Positions 1 to 64,000 of a stretch of 64,000 nucleotides of DNA are shown in pieces. The notes under the pieces were generated by a model. It worked only from the letters and a program-made list of their open reading frames with translations, did not search any database and was not told the DNA's origin. The stretch lies in contig CM055111.1 in assembly GCA_029204225.1 (NCBI GenBank), positions 24,163,874 through 24,227,873 on the forward strand, read 5' to 3'. The translations under genes and the position numbers were made by a program. This stretch comes from Diphasiastrum complanatum (taxonomy: Eukaryota > Streptophyta > Lycopodiopsida > Lycopodiales > Lycopodiaceae). Every line of letters starts with the position of its first letter. The stretch's first letter is position 1.

Positions 1-2227
1 CACCTCAGACAAAGGCTTGCACTTTGCATTTAACCTAGTTGCTTTAAGACGAAAGGAAAAGGTCGAAGAGAGGATAGACTCCAGCAACCAAATATGGATA
101 ATGGGTCTCTACTAAACGTTTGATTGGCATCTAACAAGCATCTCATAAGCACCCAATACTTGAAGGCTCCTATTTGAAAAGCGAGGGCAAGCTCAAGGTT
201 GCCAAAAGGGAAAAAGGGTTGATGCTCCAAAAGGAAAAGGATTGCGTGGGTGGCCTACTTCTCAAGGGGGTTAGGGCTCTATGTTTTCACCACAAGACTG
301 GAGCAGGCAAAAACAAAGAATTTGTGCTTTGGATACTCGGGATAACATTCTCTTCAATTCATGAATGCTTTTGTGGTGCTGAAGGTGGACACGGTTCCTC
401 TAGTGACATTGTCAAGAGCAGGTACCAAAAGTTTTGAGAAACAACATAGCTTGCTGTCCAGCGATCCTGTTTTCTGAGAAAGAGCATTTCTAATCAAAAT
501 CATGATTGTTTCCAGCTCGAGTAATTTGTAGCAGACCCCAGCAATATTCCGACCTACTTCAGGTGAGATTCTGGCCATTTTCAAGCCATTTTCAGGCAGA
601 AATACTTTCTCGCAGCGTTCTAGGTCAGTTTTTGAGGGGTCAAAAAGAAACTGTTTCCCAACAAAAGCTGTTTTGGGAAATGTGTTTCCCTGACCGTTTG
701 GTCGTTTCCTGGGGGGCTTTTCCCAGGTTTAGGGAAACGAGATATGATGCTGGGAAACACGTTTCCCAGCCAAAAAGGGCCAGGAAACGCATTTCCCCAA
801 TACTATGGATCCTACACAGATTAAATGAGATGAAATTTTACAAAACTACTCAAATACTTTGGCGTCCAGCATTTGCAATTTTATCATTACCAAATACAAC
901 AAGTGAGCATTTACATCATTGCCTAAAATGTGTTTCTTTTTCAAGACCATGGTTTCACACCATGAGTATCCTTTCTTTGAAAGTCATGGGTAAAAGTCCT
1001 ATGATGCCTCACTGCCACTTTGTGCAATAATAGTCTTTTTAACTTCTGTGGTAATCGTGCTGTGTGTAGCTTTGTCCCTCATTGAAGCATTTGTTCATAG
1101 CTTATGCTTGTGGAATATCTTAACCCACTGACAACTAGCTCTGTTCATAGTAAAAATAGTAAAAAGGTACATATGCACCAACCCTCGTAATGTACAGAGG
1201 TTTGAAATTCTCCTTGTGTAATATGAATAATCAAGATACTGCAGAATGTCTTTTCAACTCAGAGAATCAGTCTGCAAGATGTATCAGCAAATAAATTTAA
1301 AACACAACATACTGCATGGATATATAGACACGTGAATGAGACTTATTTTCCATGGAGGTATCAGAGGAATAACTTAATCAAAGAGGTCAAAGAATTCAAA
1401 GAGACGATCAATTGAATAGCTTCTGATTGGAGAAACCGATCTCCGATGACTTTTTTTATTTCTTGTAGCTTTTAAAGTTGCATACCCATGCAACAAATGC
1501 TTTAAAATACAGAATACTAATTATGCTACAACTAAGTAATGAATAATCAATCGTGTTGCTCCACAGATTGATGGTTATGAGCCAGATGCGCATACATGCT
1601 TAGTTTTGAGCTGCTATAAGAAAACATGAGAAGCTGCACAGTAACCGTGCTAAATCTGGGGCTTTCCTTAGCCTGTACTAGCATTTTTTATCGCAATTCT
1701 ATAACTTAGTTATGGTTGTCCAATAGGAGGACTACCTTTTATCCATTTTGCTTCCACATCTATGAAACAGTCAATACTGAATGCTGATTTTTGTTTGCTG
1801 CTGACACATGGTGACTGGTTCCTTGTTAGCTGTGGTCTGTCATTCTATTGTACAGTGTTTGAATTTGATCCTAAATCATCAAGGTGAATCCATTGCTTGC
1901 ACAAACCCTTTCTAGCACCCAGCCTAGACTTGTGTTGTTATCCCCAAAGCACACACCAACCTTACTACGACCTTGGATGGCGGTTGGCCTGCGCATGCAT
2001 GGCAGGTAGGTGCATGCACGTATACACTATTGGCTAATAGTTGATGCCTTTCATATTTCTAGCATGGCCACATGGAAAAAGTCTCTCTTGGTAGTCCAAT
2101 ATGGGCAAAATCTCCACCTTGTCGGTGCCAATTATAAAAATTATTCAAATTTCTCAGCAGTGCAAAGATATGGTTTGTCGCACATCTACGGACTAGTATC
2201 TACAGATACAAATAGGCTGAAACATTT
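1..2227. other. 3' flank of the KAC gene, no gene recognised
   Basis: Only short chance ORFs are seen. The part next to 2228 should hold the 3' UTR; a minus-strand AATAAA lies near 1455-1460, too far to be assigned with confidence. 640-805 is a cluster of GTTTCC/GGAAAC words (listed separately). Confidence 0.6.
640..805. repeat. Self-complementary word cluster A (GGGAAAC/GTTTCCC)
   Basis: About ten direct and inverted copies of GGGAAAC lie in 165 bp, including a hairpin at 749-770 with 10-base arms GCTGGGAAAC and GTTTCCCAGC around AC. It is followed by CAATACTATGG. No coding feature. It resembles the other word clusters listed, each with a different word. Confidence 0.65.
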
Positions 2228-53629
<51,402 letters not shown>

Positions 53630-54373
53630 CTGCACCTCAAGAGACAATAAAAGCATGTTAGATATTTAAATGTATATAGGCTTGATGCTAGCAAAAAGGT
53701 CTCCGAGTCAAAAAGGCAAAATAAAATTGTGACATAAGATAATAGGACATTAAGTAGAAGGTACAGCACTAGTCATAGATGTACGAATATTTTTTTTCAC
53801 ACTATAAAATTCAAGGACTATAGTCACAAGTGCCAAGAAAACACAAATGTCTACACTCTCATGTACCCTAATGAACAGAGGACAGTATAGGAGAACTGTA
53901 CCAACACCTAGACATAGTCTTGGGAACATGATAGAGAAGACTTATATTGAAGTTATGTCTAAGATTGTACTCAATGTAAGAAAGGAGATATGCAATCTTC
54001 AACTTTATGGAGTCCAACCGCAAAGTCCTAGACAATCAATCCTTTTCACACAGCATGGACCAATATTACAATATCACCATTCACCAATGTTTTTGGTCCA
54101 AGCTGAATTGGTGATTCGCTGGTTCAGAATCGGAACCCAACTTTTCAAACCACATAATCATTTTTCAGGTTTCAAAATTTACTTTAGATCTCTCAACAAA
54201 ACCATACATTATAGTTTCTATATCTTTGAACAAATAGTAGCATTTCCCATGAATCTCATAATAGGCTAGAAGGTAAAGTGCTCCTCGGTCTCTACCTCAC
54301 CTAGGGAACATAAATAGCTTATCCTATTCTCTCAAGGAGTACCTTGAAACCATCCAATCTCAATCTCAAGGTG

Positions 54374-55535
54374 CTACAAGAAGACACAAAACTGACCCAA
54401 TATGAATCTGAGACCATGTGATATCCCAACATATAGGTAGTGTGGTAGAGCTAGGATCCCTAACATATCTATCTCCAAAAAGTGAAGCCGATCAAGGTTA
54501 CAAGCCGATTCGAATCTTCTCGTGCTGGGACCAACTTTAGGTGGTAGCTGAACTTCTTGAACCTCTTCAACTTGCCCTTGATCTATGTCCATCAAACCTT
54601 CACCTACATCCCCCTGCCCCTGATCTGGATCAACTCCTTGTGGAGAGGCTAATTGTTCGTCATTCTTTATCATCTCCTTGGCTCGTGCAAGCTCCTGCGT
54701 GGCCATCTGCTTATAAGAATCAAATCTGCCCTGAAATCTAGTCAAAGCTAACTTGTAACTATCAACCTTGTGGATCATGTAGTTGATTTCATTCTGAGTA
54801 ACTGGCCAAGCTGCTACAGGAATGTTGAGCAAATTATTCCGCTCTGTGGCATTCGTTCAAAATTCTTTGTTTTTCCATCTGGACCATGTCCAACTGTCCT
54901 TGGAGAAGCGGCACTTGTTGTCTTGCCTCCGTGACAACTTTATCAACTTGTTCCTGGGCTTTTGATAAAGCTTCTTGCAGCTTGCCCACATAATCTTACA
55001 AGACGTATTCATGCTATTGAGCAGCTTTAAGGTCCGCTGCTACTTTCTCTTCATGCTGCTTCGCTATCTACAGCTCTCTGTTAACCTTGATTAACCTTTG
55101 CCCCATCAAGGTATTGTCGTTTCCCATTTCTGAAATTCTCTTTTCAAATGCCGCTTTCTCGTCTATCATTTTCTGGATCAGATTGCCAAGATGTGAATGG
55201 ATGCCACCAGAATCAAGAGAGGTTGCGGATGAGCTGGGTGCAGGTCCCGATCCAATTGCCACTTGTGTTGTCTTGGCCTGAAGAACAGCCTATGGATCCT
55301 CTTCTTCATATACATCTTTGCCCTCTAAACCCTCTGGCACTGTAGCATCAAATATCTTTGGGGATCTGGTACCAGGAGGGATCAACAGCGTGCCAGGAGC
55401 TTCGTAACTAGCTCATACGGACGCTAGTACCTCTTGTTGCACGGCTTGCTCTTTCTCGTACTCTTGCATCTGATCAAATCCTGCTCCGGGAGAGGAGGCC
55501 TGGAAGAGAGGACTAGATGGCAGAATGAATGTCAT
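54374..55535 (-). pseudogene. Coiled-coil ORF of an Athila/Tat-like element
   Basis: Disrupted frames in sequence: SPGAGFDQMQEYEKEQAVQQ (near 55480), HSHLGNLIQKMIDEKAAFEK and RISEMGNDNTLMGQRLIKVN (55262-55068), EALSKAQEQVDKVVTEARQQ (near 54950), ITQNEINYMIHKVD-like and RFQGRFDSYKQMATQELARA (54832-54600). Helical, Gln/Glu/Lys-rich, no zinc knuckle. It lies downstream of an Athila-type primer site on the same strand, so it probably is the gag-position protein, but I do not recognise the family. Confidence 0.45.
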
Positions 55536-56620
55536 CTACATATCCAATGGGTTGGAATCATTGATCAAATCTAAAAACATTTGCGTTGATGGCAATACAA
55601 TCGCTCACTGAAATGGCTTTTCTTGACAAACCTGGAAAAACTAGCCTTTGCGCTCTTGATTGGAGATAGATCTGACAAAAACAGATATATGGTAGGCTTG
55701 GTGAAAGTTCCTTTGGCGAAACATGGATGTTTTTCAGCTTTGATATTTTTGGAAAAATAACCTTTACTAGAAAAAATATTATGGAACTAACTCTCACCGA
55801 ACTATTACTATATTTGGAAGGCTCAGTAGGACTAGAGAAGGTTGGAAGAGAGATATTGTGAAAAATTGTAGGTTTTCTTCTAAAAATGATCAGAAGCTCA
55901 AAAAACCTTCACTAACTCTCGCCTGACTCACTGATAACCAAAAATAGTAGGAAGAAATGATTAATAAAGATAGAGAAGGTTCTTTTGGAGATCTGATATC
56001 TTTGCAAAGAAGTTAAACTTTCCAACAAAAGGTCACCAGAAACTAAAAAACCTTCAATATTCCTTCTACTTTTTTACTTAAACTTCGCCAACCTGGTTGT
56101 GAGTAGATCTGGGCCAAATCTAACTACAGTAGGTTGGGCGAGGGTTGGTTGATGTATTTTTTTTATTTTTAGGGATTTTTCCACTGTTTTTTGCTGTTTT
56201 TCTCAAGTTGCTAGAAAATGGCTGGGAAGTAACCTTCGCCCTGCAAACTGTAGCGTCATTGCATCAAGGACGTCATGCCTACAAGTTGGCGAAGGTTGGT
56301 TGCAAGGAACAGAAAGTTATGAATGTTCGATGAAGATTTTGTCCCATTTTGTCTCCAAATTGCAAAAAATGAGCGATTTTTTATGTTTCTCTGATTTCTT
56401 GAAATCAAATGGATCTTAAGAATGATGTATTGTGTATCCTTCCTTGCTCATCAATCTCAGGTAATTACAAGCAAGAAATCCACACAAAATCACAAAAATC
56501 TCCCAAAACTAACCCTAAAAATGCAATTCTGACACTATCATGCAAAAACCAAGATGCCTTAATGCAAGCTAACATCCATCCAAGCATCATAAACATGCTA
56601 AAAATGAAAATTTGGCGTAA

Positions 56621-56640
56621 CTCCCCGGCAATGGCGCCAA
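56621..56640 (-). other. Athila/Tat-type primer-binding site
   Basis: Minus strand TTGGCGCCATTGCCGGGGAG, close to TGGCGCCGTTGCCGGGGA that is typical for Athila/Tat gypsy elements. Confidence 0.75.
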
Positions 56641-57260
56641 CGCCAAGAATGCAGCGAGTTTTCCTATCCACCTTCAACCCTAGATCTAAGCACTTGCAAA
56701 GCGTCAAGAATGGAAGAGAATTCCTTACATGTCACGCGGAAGTTCACACCCATGAGAGCATAATTTAGATTCATACACATGCTTATCATTCAACATCTAA
56801 CACTATGATCCATTAACCCTAATCACCAAGATCAAGCTTGCTTTTCTCTCTCTCTTTTCTCTCATAAAAATAGACACAAGATTCAATTCCAACAGTTAGC
56901 AAATCCAAATAAAATAAGATACCAAGAAAACATGAGAGATGGAGCAAGAAAGAAGAGCAAGGACATCCAAATCCAATTTGGTAGAGTTTCCACCACCTTG
57001 ATTGAACATAAAAAAATGAACTACAAAGCATTACTATATATAGTGGATTTTAGGGCACTTGGCCTCAAGGCCTATTGGCCAATTTCTACCTCCCTCCTTA
57101 TTTGAATTTGAATTTTGGGGGGAACCCACTTTTATTAACTAACTTGACTATTAGGCCTTGAAACATTTAATTCCCACATTTGGCCTAAAGTCCTTTTATT
57201 AACAATTATATATCTAATAACTATGTGATCATTCGGGCCGGACCTACACACGCAGGCTGC
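56641..57260 (-). repeat. Probable 5' LTR of the Athila/Tat-like element
   Basis: ORF-poor sequence directly upstream (minus sense) of the primer-binding site. The outer edge and partner LTR are not seen, so extent is a guess. Confidence 0.45.
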
Positions 57261-57338
57261 CAAATCCCTCACACTTATTCAGTAATGTAGATCTATGATC
57301 TAAGAATTAACTTGTCTCAATATCTATTTCCTTCCAAA

Positions 57339-57350
57339 TGGTACCAGAGC
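57339..57350 (+). other. Isolated copia-type primer-binding site
   Basis: TGGTACCAGAGC follows CTTCCAAA. This is the iMet-type site with one change, so an LTR end should lie at about 57336. No coding domain follows in 57351-58230, which looks like the leader of a truncated element. Confidence 0.5.
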
Positions 57351-58237
57351 CATTTGATACTTCAAAGCCTTGGACATGGCTTTGACTAGAACTATAGTTT
57401 TAGATATCAAATTATTTTGATAGTTTTGTTTCCAATCAAATCAAGTTTGGAACATTCATATCTGAATCAATACTAGCAAGGATTCATTTGAGTTTCAAGT
57501 AGTAGCTTTATATTTACTTGTGGTCTACAAGCATTCTCAATCAGAGACACATCTCAATTGTGTGGCATGCATAGCATATTGAAGCTATGTTACAATTATC
57601 ATGCATGCCTGAAAAAAGCATTTGGAGTTGTGATAACCACATCCAAGGCAAGTATACTATTGCATTCAAGCATGGAGGCATCTCTCTCAGTGGTTTAGCT
57701 AGTGAGCCTGTGTGAGATCTCAAGGAACGATTATTCCTTTCCCTATATTTCTCATACCATCCTATGGGGGTGAACCATCACATATTGAGATGATATATCA
57801 AGGATTTAAGAGGCGGCGATCAGCCAGTCCATCAGGATGTACATACGCAGACACATATCACTACATTCTTCTCTAGCACACGGCATTGATGGCAACTAGA
57901 CTCAGAGTCAAATGACGAGGACACATTACACCCACATCAAAGACGTGTACATTATCGTATCAGCATCATCAACTATACTAGCTACATTATGTCCACACCA
58001 ACAGAGTAAAACCTCAAAGACAACATCAACAACGACACCAGCAGCCTGCTCCTGATCCATCCATTCTTACCATTCCTCAAGCAGATATCACATATTTTTT
58101 CAGCAGAGTTTAGGGAGAAACATCAATGGCCTCGGCTTTTTCTGACATTTTTTATTCACATTTCTATGTTTAGTCTTTGGTCTGCAGTCTAGTCTAACAT
58201 AGCATAGAGCATTGTACCTTGCTATGTTCATTTATTT

Positions 58238-58663
58238 ATGGCACCATCTTCTACGGAGCCTTCAGCGCCTTTTACATCTACATCTCCAGCTACCCCTGCT
58301 GTAGTGTCTCGATCTAATCTGCCTTATGTCATTCCTATATCTCCTTCTATGTCTCATGTTGAATTGGATACAGCTTGGCATACCAAGAAAGACGTTAACA
58401 CTCTTATCTTACGCTTTACTTCATTGGAGTCTAGGTGAGAGGTGCTACAATGTTGGTGTAAACTAAAGGATACTAAGATCTTTCTAGATGAAGACCTCAC
58501 TTTTGTACAAGTTGTGGAACGGAAAAAGGCCCTCCAAGAAGCGAAAGATACAGGCAGACGAATGATCTACAGCGATGGAAATATTCATTTTGTCGAGACC
58601 AAGCACAAAGCTACTATTGAGAGTGTAGTTTCGACTGATTTAGAGCAAGGTTTAAAGAAATGA
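58238..58663 (+). pseudogene. LINE ORF1 fragment (RNA-binding domain)
   Basis: ELDTAWHTKKDVNTLILRFT then, after one stop at 58436, IFLDEDLTFVQVVERKKALQ and GRRMIYSDGNIHFVETK. Matches the 40.7 kb and 60.1 kb domains; it belongs to a separate, otherwise deleted LINE copy. Confidence 0.75.
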
Positions 58664-59009
58664 GAAGTTGTCCAATTGAACATGTAAATCATATAATCTT
58701 GGACTATATCTCTCTCTCTTCTTAGTTGTCATTTTGTTATGTTCTAGTAGTTTAGATAATGCAGTAATTCTGTTTCGATGGCATTGATCCATCTAGTTTT
58801 TCTATCATACTTGGATGTACTTCTCTCATCTTATATGCCCTTTGGCATGAAAAGACATTAATGAATCTTCTTCTTCGTCTTCTTCCTCTTCAGCTCCCCT
58901 GATCCGCGCCCTCTCTCGCTGATCCGCTCCCATGATGGCTCCCCGAATGGCGACCTGATCCACGGTCCGCCCTGCACTGACCTCCCTAATCTCATGGAGA
59001 TGGCTCCTC

Positions 59010-60247
59010 GTGGACCTGTCTCCCGCGCCACAGCTCCTCTCCCTCCACGCCGCACTACTCGCTCCCCTATCACCTCCCCCCCTCCCCACACTACCATCCC
59101 CTCCCCCCCCCTCGTTGAAAGCAACACCCACCCCCTCGTTGAAAACAGCACCCCCCCCACTCGTTGAAACCAACACCACTCTCGATGGTGGCTCAGACCC
59201 CTCGCTGTCCTCAGATCCGCCCTCCCCTTCGCTGCCTACAGATGTGCCCTCCCCCTCACTGTGCTCAGTTCTGCCCTCCCCCTCGTTGGCTACAGATTTA
59301 CCCCCTCACTGCCTAATGATCTGCCCTCCCCCTCGCTGCCTATAGATCTGGTGGCACCCCCTTCTTCCTCCCCACTCTCGCTCTCTTCCTCCTCTTCTTC
59401 TCTCTCTTCTGTTGTTCCTTCCTCTCTTTCATCTTCTTCTTCTTCGGCCTCTTCATCATCTCCACTGATCTCCAACCCTATCGATCTGGCCATCCCTACC
59501 GGCCTCCTTCCTATCCCTATTTCCCAAGAACCCACAACTCCTTCATCTGCGGTACCCATCCCATACACCCCTTCCGAATCAACCAAACTATTTTCCTCCA
59601 GGGAAGTTGACCAAATGAAACCCGACTTCCAGCTTTTGAAACAGGAACTCTTACAGTTGAAGGGAATAGTGGTCTCCTTACTCAAGGAAAAGAATGTGTT
59701 GCAATCCAAAGTCGCTTCATTGGAGCAAGTGGTCAATACTAAGCAGGTTGCAGCCTCGGAATCGACCACCACCATGATAAGGGAGCTTGAGAGTAAAATT
59801 GAGCAGCATAAAGACTCATGGGCAGCAGTCTTGAAAAAAGGCACCAAGCCTACGCCCCAATCTCCTCCGTCAACTCACCCACCATTTCGGAAGAGAGGTC
59901 AAGGGAGCAAAAGGCCCATAACATCAGGGTTCATGGGATACGGGACACACAAGATGCCATTGCCGAAGCCACGAGATTTCTCGAGACCACTCTAGGATAT
60001 ATGACAGATGGGCTAGATACAGCTTGGAGGACCACCAGAGACGCAGCTACACTCATTACTCGTTTCACTTCCCTAACAAGCCACTGAGATGCTTTGCGGT
60101 GCAGAGCTAAGTCACGTGGCACCACTACCTATATGGATGACGACCTCACATATATCCAAGTAGAGGACAGGCGTAAGGCCTTTCAGGCAGCACGCGAGTC
60201 TGGCAGACAAGTCATTTATCGAGATGGGCGAGTGCGCTTTCGCTCCT
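59010..60247 (+). pseudogene. LINE ORF1 (Pro/Ser-rich N-part, coiled coil, RNA-binding domain)
   Basis: Pro- and Ser-rich repeats (SPSLP/LPSPSL) at 59010-59480, coiled coil QLLKQELLQLKGIVVSLLKE...LESKIEQHKDSWAAVLKK, then after frame changes EERSREQKAHNIRVHGIRDT, DTAWRTTRDAATLITRFTSL, a stop at 60085 and YMDDDLTYIQVEDRRKAF...GRQVIYRDGRVRF. Same plan as the ORF1 at 40.6-41.3 kb. Confidence 0.8.
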
Positions 60248-60309
60248 AGCAGATCCCAGTGCTAGGGATTTGGGGTGCCCGAGGTTCGTAGCACCCCGGG
60301 GCCCCATCT

Positions 60310-61455
60310 ACACCACCTTCGAATTGGAGCATGGAATTGTGCTGGCATACACTCATCCTCTACGGCAGGGGACCTTGTTGATTCCAAGGGCAAGTTTCCA
60401 CACTACAAGCAATGGAGACACACAAGAGCCCGGAGCAAGCACTTCCTTCTTTTCCTAGATATAGATGGGATATTCTCCTTGCAGGGGATTTTAATGCACG
60501 GACATCCTCGAGACAGACAGAGTTCTTCAACACCACTGATCAGCTACGTGTTCGTGCCCTTGACAGTGATATGCTTGGAGTTACCAGGACCTCCGCGGAC
60601 AGTTTGGGACCTACTACTTCATATGGTGAGCACTTACTGCAGTTTGGAGAGGCACATGAGCTAGCCATTTATAATGGCTTACCCAGTTGGCCACATTTAG
60701 ACAGTTATACATGCCACCCTCACAGTGCAGGACATAGTGTCGTTGACTATCTCATGGGGTCACCATCCTTTGTACCCATAGTTTCTAACTTCCATGTTTC
60801 CCCCACCACCCTTTTTGATCACTCATTTCTCTCCTTCGATATCGGCCACCTTCCACCCACTCATTCATCTACACTACCCATGCTTACCCAAGCACCCACA
60901 TACACATTTGATCCCACTTACATGCCACTATACCGGCAATCCTTGGCTTCACTTTTACACTCCTTTCCTCACGAGAATCCAGTTGACACCCAAGCTAATT
61001 TTCTCACCACCTCTCTCCACACGGCTGCATCACTAACCCTTCCCACAAAACCCCATCTCAGAAAGACTCGACACACACCTCGACCATTGCATCCCCCATG
61101 GTATGATACCAAGTGTCGTTCTCTTCATCAGTCAGTAACCTATTCACGCATCCATGCCCCACATTTGCTTCGATCTTTTCGACATTCCTACCATCGTGCT
61201 CTCCGCCGTAAGAAGCGTTCCTATGATAATTCTGAAGGGAAACGTCTCACTGGCCTTCTTTTCAGTTCTTCTTCGGGCACTTTTTGGCATGAGTTCATTC
61301 CTCGCTCTCCACCACCTCTCCTGGAGGACCTCCGCATTTGGACTGATTATGCTACTAGCTTGTACATTGTCCCTACCGACTCACCTATCTCTATATCTCC
61401 ACGACCATCTGAGTTCTCCTTCTTCACATTTGACATGGTACTTGTAGCCATTTAG
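60310..61455 (+). pseudogene. LINE AP endonuclease and linker
   Basis: Starts LRIGAWNCAGIHSSSTAGD; a deletion joins METHKSPEQALPSFP to DILLAGDFNARTSSRQTEFF. Then EAHELAIYNGLPSWPHLDSY, SVVDYLMGS and FDHSFLSFDIGH (SDH motif region). The linker has LHPPWYDTKCRSLHQ and LTGLLFSSSSGTFW. Confidence 0.9.
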
Positions 61456-61458
61456 AAG

Positions 61459-61990
61459 ATGAAGTTCCACATGGCCAGAGATATTGAAGACCTTGAATCT
61501 GAACTCCTCTCCCATGCCTCTGACTTACTCGCCCCCACCATAGCCACCCTTCTTAACTCCGCAGTTGTCTCCAGTTTCTCGTCATCCTGGTGCACTAACA
61601 TTATCCACCCCATCCATAAGAATTGTGAGCCCATGATTCCTAGTAACTACTGCACCATCATGATTGGGCATGTCCTGGAACTATATGGTACCATACTACA
61701 GTCTGTTGTGAGCTCAGAGGCGGAGACTAGGAGACTACATGGCATAGGTTAGGCTGGTTTTCGAGCCCATTATTCTACTGCAAATCACATCTTCACATTG
61801 CGAGCCTTGATTGAGGAGGCTAAGCACCGAAGAGAGTTACTGTTGTTTTGTGGACTTCAGGAAAGCCTTTGATTTTGTTCCTTGCTCACTGATCATCCAG
61901 AGACTCCGAGACTTCGGTTTCTCCACCGACGGCTGTCAGGGGTCATTAGAGTTTATTTTCTCCGTGGGTGGAATCTTCTCCAGGGATAGT
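61459..61990 (+). pseudogene. LINE RT N-terminal part
   Basis: IEDLESELLSHASDLLAPTI, SSWCTNIIHPIHKNCEPMIP, SNYCTIMIGHVLELYGTILQ, AGFRAHYSTANHIFTLRALI, then after a frameshift CCFVDFRKAFDFVPCSLIIQ. Homology ends near 61940. Confidence 0.9.
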
Positions 61991-61999
61991 ACGAGTACA

Positions 62000-64000
62000 G
62001 AACTTTCTCCAGGCTTTGATTGCATGACTTCATGGGGTTAATGCCATATTTAATGAGGTTGGGGTAATGTATATGGTTTTGAGGACCCAAGGAGCATTTT
62101 TTATGGTCCATGTACTCAAATTTGGAGGGGCCCATCTCATAATTGGGGGTCCATGGGGCAAGTGACGTTCTCCAATAAGCACTTGGCTGTCCAATGCCAA
62201 GACTTTTCATTTGCCTTTGTAACTCCTATGTAACACATGGCTCTTGGCTCTTGGCTTTTGGATATTCACATTGGGAACCATTGGCCTTTGGATTTCTCTA
62301 TCTCTACTAGTATAAAGAGGCGGCCTCTTTCTGCTAAAGAAGGGAGGAAGAGCCTGAAGAGGCTGGAGAGACTAGAGAGAGTGGCAATACTTATAACATT
62401 AATGGGTGCAAATTCAAGTGATGATTTGGATTCCTATCGGATCTTGTGTAACTTTTTGGATGATTTCTAAAAGAGGGACAGATCTGAAATTTTTGTTTTT
62501 AGCATGAATTATGGTTGTCTACACCTTAGAACCATGTTGGGAATTTATTTTCTTGAAAAAATAGGAAGTTTCCTACCATTTTCAAGTTACATATTTTGAG
62601 AATTCATCACGCTGGAATCTCTTTTCTTGTTTATAGAGCTGGCTTTTTAGATCTGTTCTAAGATCATCTTTACATAGAGAATTGTGCACCAATAACGTTG
62701 GCCTTTTTGCCATGTGTTAAAGTTCTATTTTGATGTGATAATCTTGTTAGGGAGGGTGCATTTTGGATCTTATTCTTGTGAATAGGGAGAGAAAAAGTAT
62801 TAAGTCATTGATTCCTTGTCATACATTTGATTTCCTATTAAGAATTTGGATACCAATGAGCATTTTAAATCCTATAAGACAAGTACACATCATGGGAGAG
62901 AGATTGGTGGAACGCAATTCCATTGTTTGATCTGTTAGTAGGTACCTTGGAGTGAGCTTTGTTGGAGCATTTATGGTTGGGGTAGTGGTTCTTTTTCTAT
63001 ACAATACACATGAACAAAAACCTTGAATCCATAACCCAAGGCAAAGAAAAATTTTAAGTGATATAACTGAATGGAAGTTTTCTGATTTGAAACTTTACTG
63101 CTATTTCTTCCATGTGAAATCCTTTTGGGATTTCTTGCACACGGGTGGTCGTAAAGAAGGAGAGTGTTGAACAAGTTAGCCAAAGTTGCGTTATGCGCCT
63201 CAGCTTGGTCACTGGATTTGAGACAGACTACCTGGAGTTACCTAAAGGTTCTGTTATAGAGGATCCTAATTTTTTTTTTGGTCTAAGCAAGTACCATGGG
63301 CACGACAGTCTGAAGACAATCTTCTTGGATGGTGTTTTTTTTTGGAGTACTGCAATTTCTTCCCTATGCTTCGAGGAAGTCTTATAATCTTTATGGATTG
63401 AGAGATTCTAATTGGCAGTTGAGCACAGATATCTTGTTGCTTGGGAATGTTTATTTGTACCCCTAATGTTTGATTGGCCATGCCTACGTGCTATTATAGA
63501 GGTCAATTCTATATTTAGTAAATCTAAAGTCAAGTCAATTAGACATCTTTGTAGGAGGGCGCACTAGTAATAGTATAGAGTTTGGTTTTACACCTAGAAA
63601 TTCATTATGAGTCTTTAGCTTTTGAAATACACTAGAGAAACTATATAAGAGAGGCTGGTGCCCCACCTCATGTCATTCCGATGTATAGAGCTTTGCTCAA
63701 TCTTTTAATAATCAAAGTTCTCTTAATCTTTTATGCTGATGTTGTGTGTGAGTGCTAATATGATTAGTACACTCCTATCTAGAATTTGAGCATCAAATTC
63801 TAACGCATGTTACAGTGTCAACTACTCAAAGAGTCCCACTTGGAGGACATGCCAGCATTGTCAACTGTGGTACATGGCATGTCCTTCATTTAAAGGTATC
63901 TTAAGAAAACACAGCCTTCTCCACATCCAAATTTTTGCTAATATACTAAGTGTATGGAAATTAATCATTAACCATAACTTTGAAGCTAAAGAAGTACAAA
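62000..64000. other. Unassigned DNA at the window's right edge
   Basis: No KAC exon found. TATA-like sites AGTATAAAGAGG (near 62319) and CTATATAAGAGAGG (near 63640) lie in ORF-poor stretches and could belong to LTR promoters. 62514-62545 has CTACACCTTAGAACCATGTT, very similar to 6227-6250 next to word cluster B. Confidence 0.4.

Larger units (their letters stand above)
58238..61990 (+). mobile_element. LINE, 3'-truncated, with partial extra ORF1
   Basis: Same family as the 36-41 kb LINE, antisense to KAC. 58238-58663 is an ORF1 RNA-binding domain from one copy. 58862-60247 is a second ORF1. Then endonuclease (60310-61000), linker, RT N-terminal part (61459-61990) ending after RKAFDFVPCSLIIQRLRDFG. 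RT catalytic YVDD and the tail are missing. Several stops and a deletion near 60410. Confidence 0.88.

Noticed and set aside
506-1030. 174-codon plus-strand ORF
   Set aside because: Runs through the GTTTCC word cluster, no family resemblance, no splice or start context; treated as chance.
59290-59847. Minus-strand ORF with long Glu-rich runs
   Set aside because: Shadow of the Ser/Pro-rich LINE ORF1 on the other strand.
53640-64000. KAC exons with the P-loop (GQT..GKT)
   Set aside because: Looked for on the minus strand and not found; the 5' part of the gene must lie beyond the window.

Overview
The window looks like nuclear DNA of a land plant with a large, transposon-rich genome. It carries one recognisable host gene, a minus-strand plant-specific kinesin of the KAC/KCA (KIN-14) type that is known for actin-based chloroplast positioning. 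Sixteen exons (3,138 coding bases, 1,045 residues plus stop) lie between 2228 and 53629, and the 5' end, including the ATP-binding P-loop, lies beyond the right edge. All sixteen junctions keep the reading frame. A fern or another seedless or gymnosperm lineage fits the large introns and the divergence from angiosperm copies, but that is inference; the sequence itself shows only a land plant (KAC family, TTTAGGG telomere-type motif, plant retroelement families).

Layout. 1-2227 is the 3' flank of the gene. 2228-5650 holds the last four exons. The 8.4 kb intron 5651-14024 holds a Ty3/gypsy relic (6.5-8.3 kb, minus), a Ty1/copia relic with its LTR (8.7-10.6 kb, minus) and several retroelement scraps. 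14025-18339 is a compact exon cluster. The 10.8 kb intron 18340-29141 contains a complete but pol-less gypsy-type element (19086-25933, 5-bp target duplication), a LINE remnant and a copia integrase/RT fragment. The intron 29295-34245 contains a chromodomain gypsy relic. The intron 34339-43338 contains a copia relic, a long LINE (36.4-41.2 kb), a large composite microsatellite and a hAT transposase remnant. The intron 43491-51431 contains a complete copia element (44147-50690) with 1,190-bp LTRs and a 5-bp target duplication. Beyond 53629 lie an Athila/Tat-like fragment, a second LINE (58.2-62.0 kb) and unassigned DNA.

No two genes appear to work as an operon or pathway. The story is one conserved plant gene stretched over at least 51 kb by insertions, with splice sites and frame preserved. 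The least explained signal is a set of short loci scattered through introns and inside retroelements. Each is packed with direct and inverted copies of its own self-complementary word, often around an A/T-rich core. They may be non-autonomous DNA transposons with subterminal transposase-binding arrays, or an unnamed repeat class.
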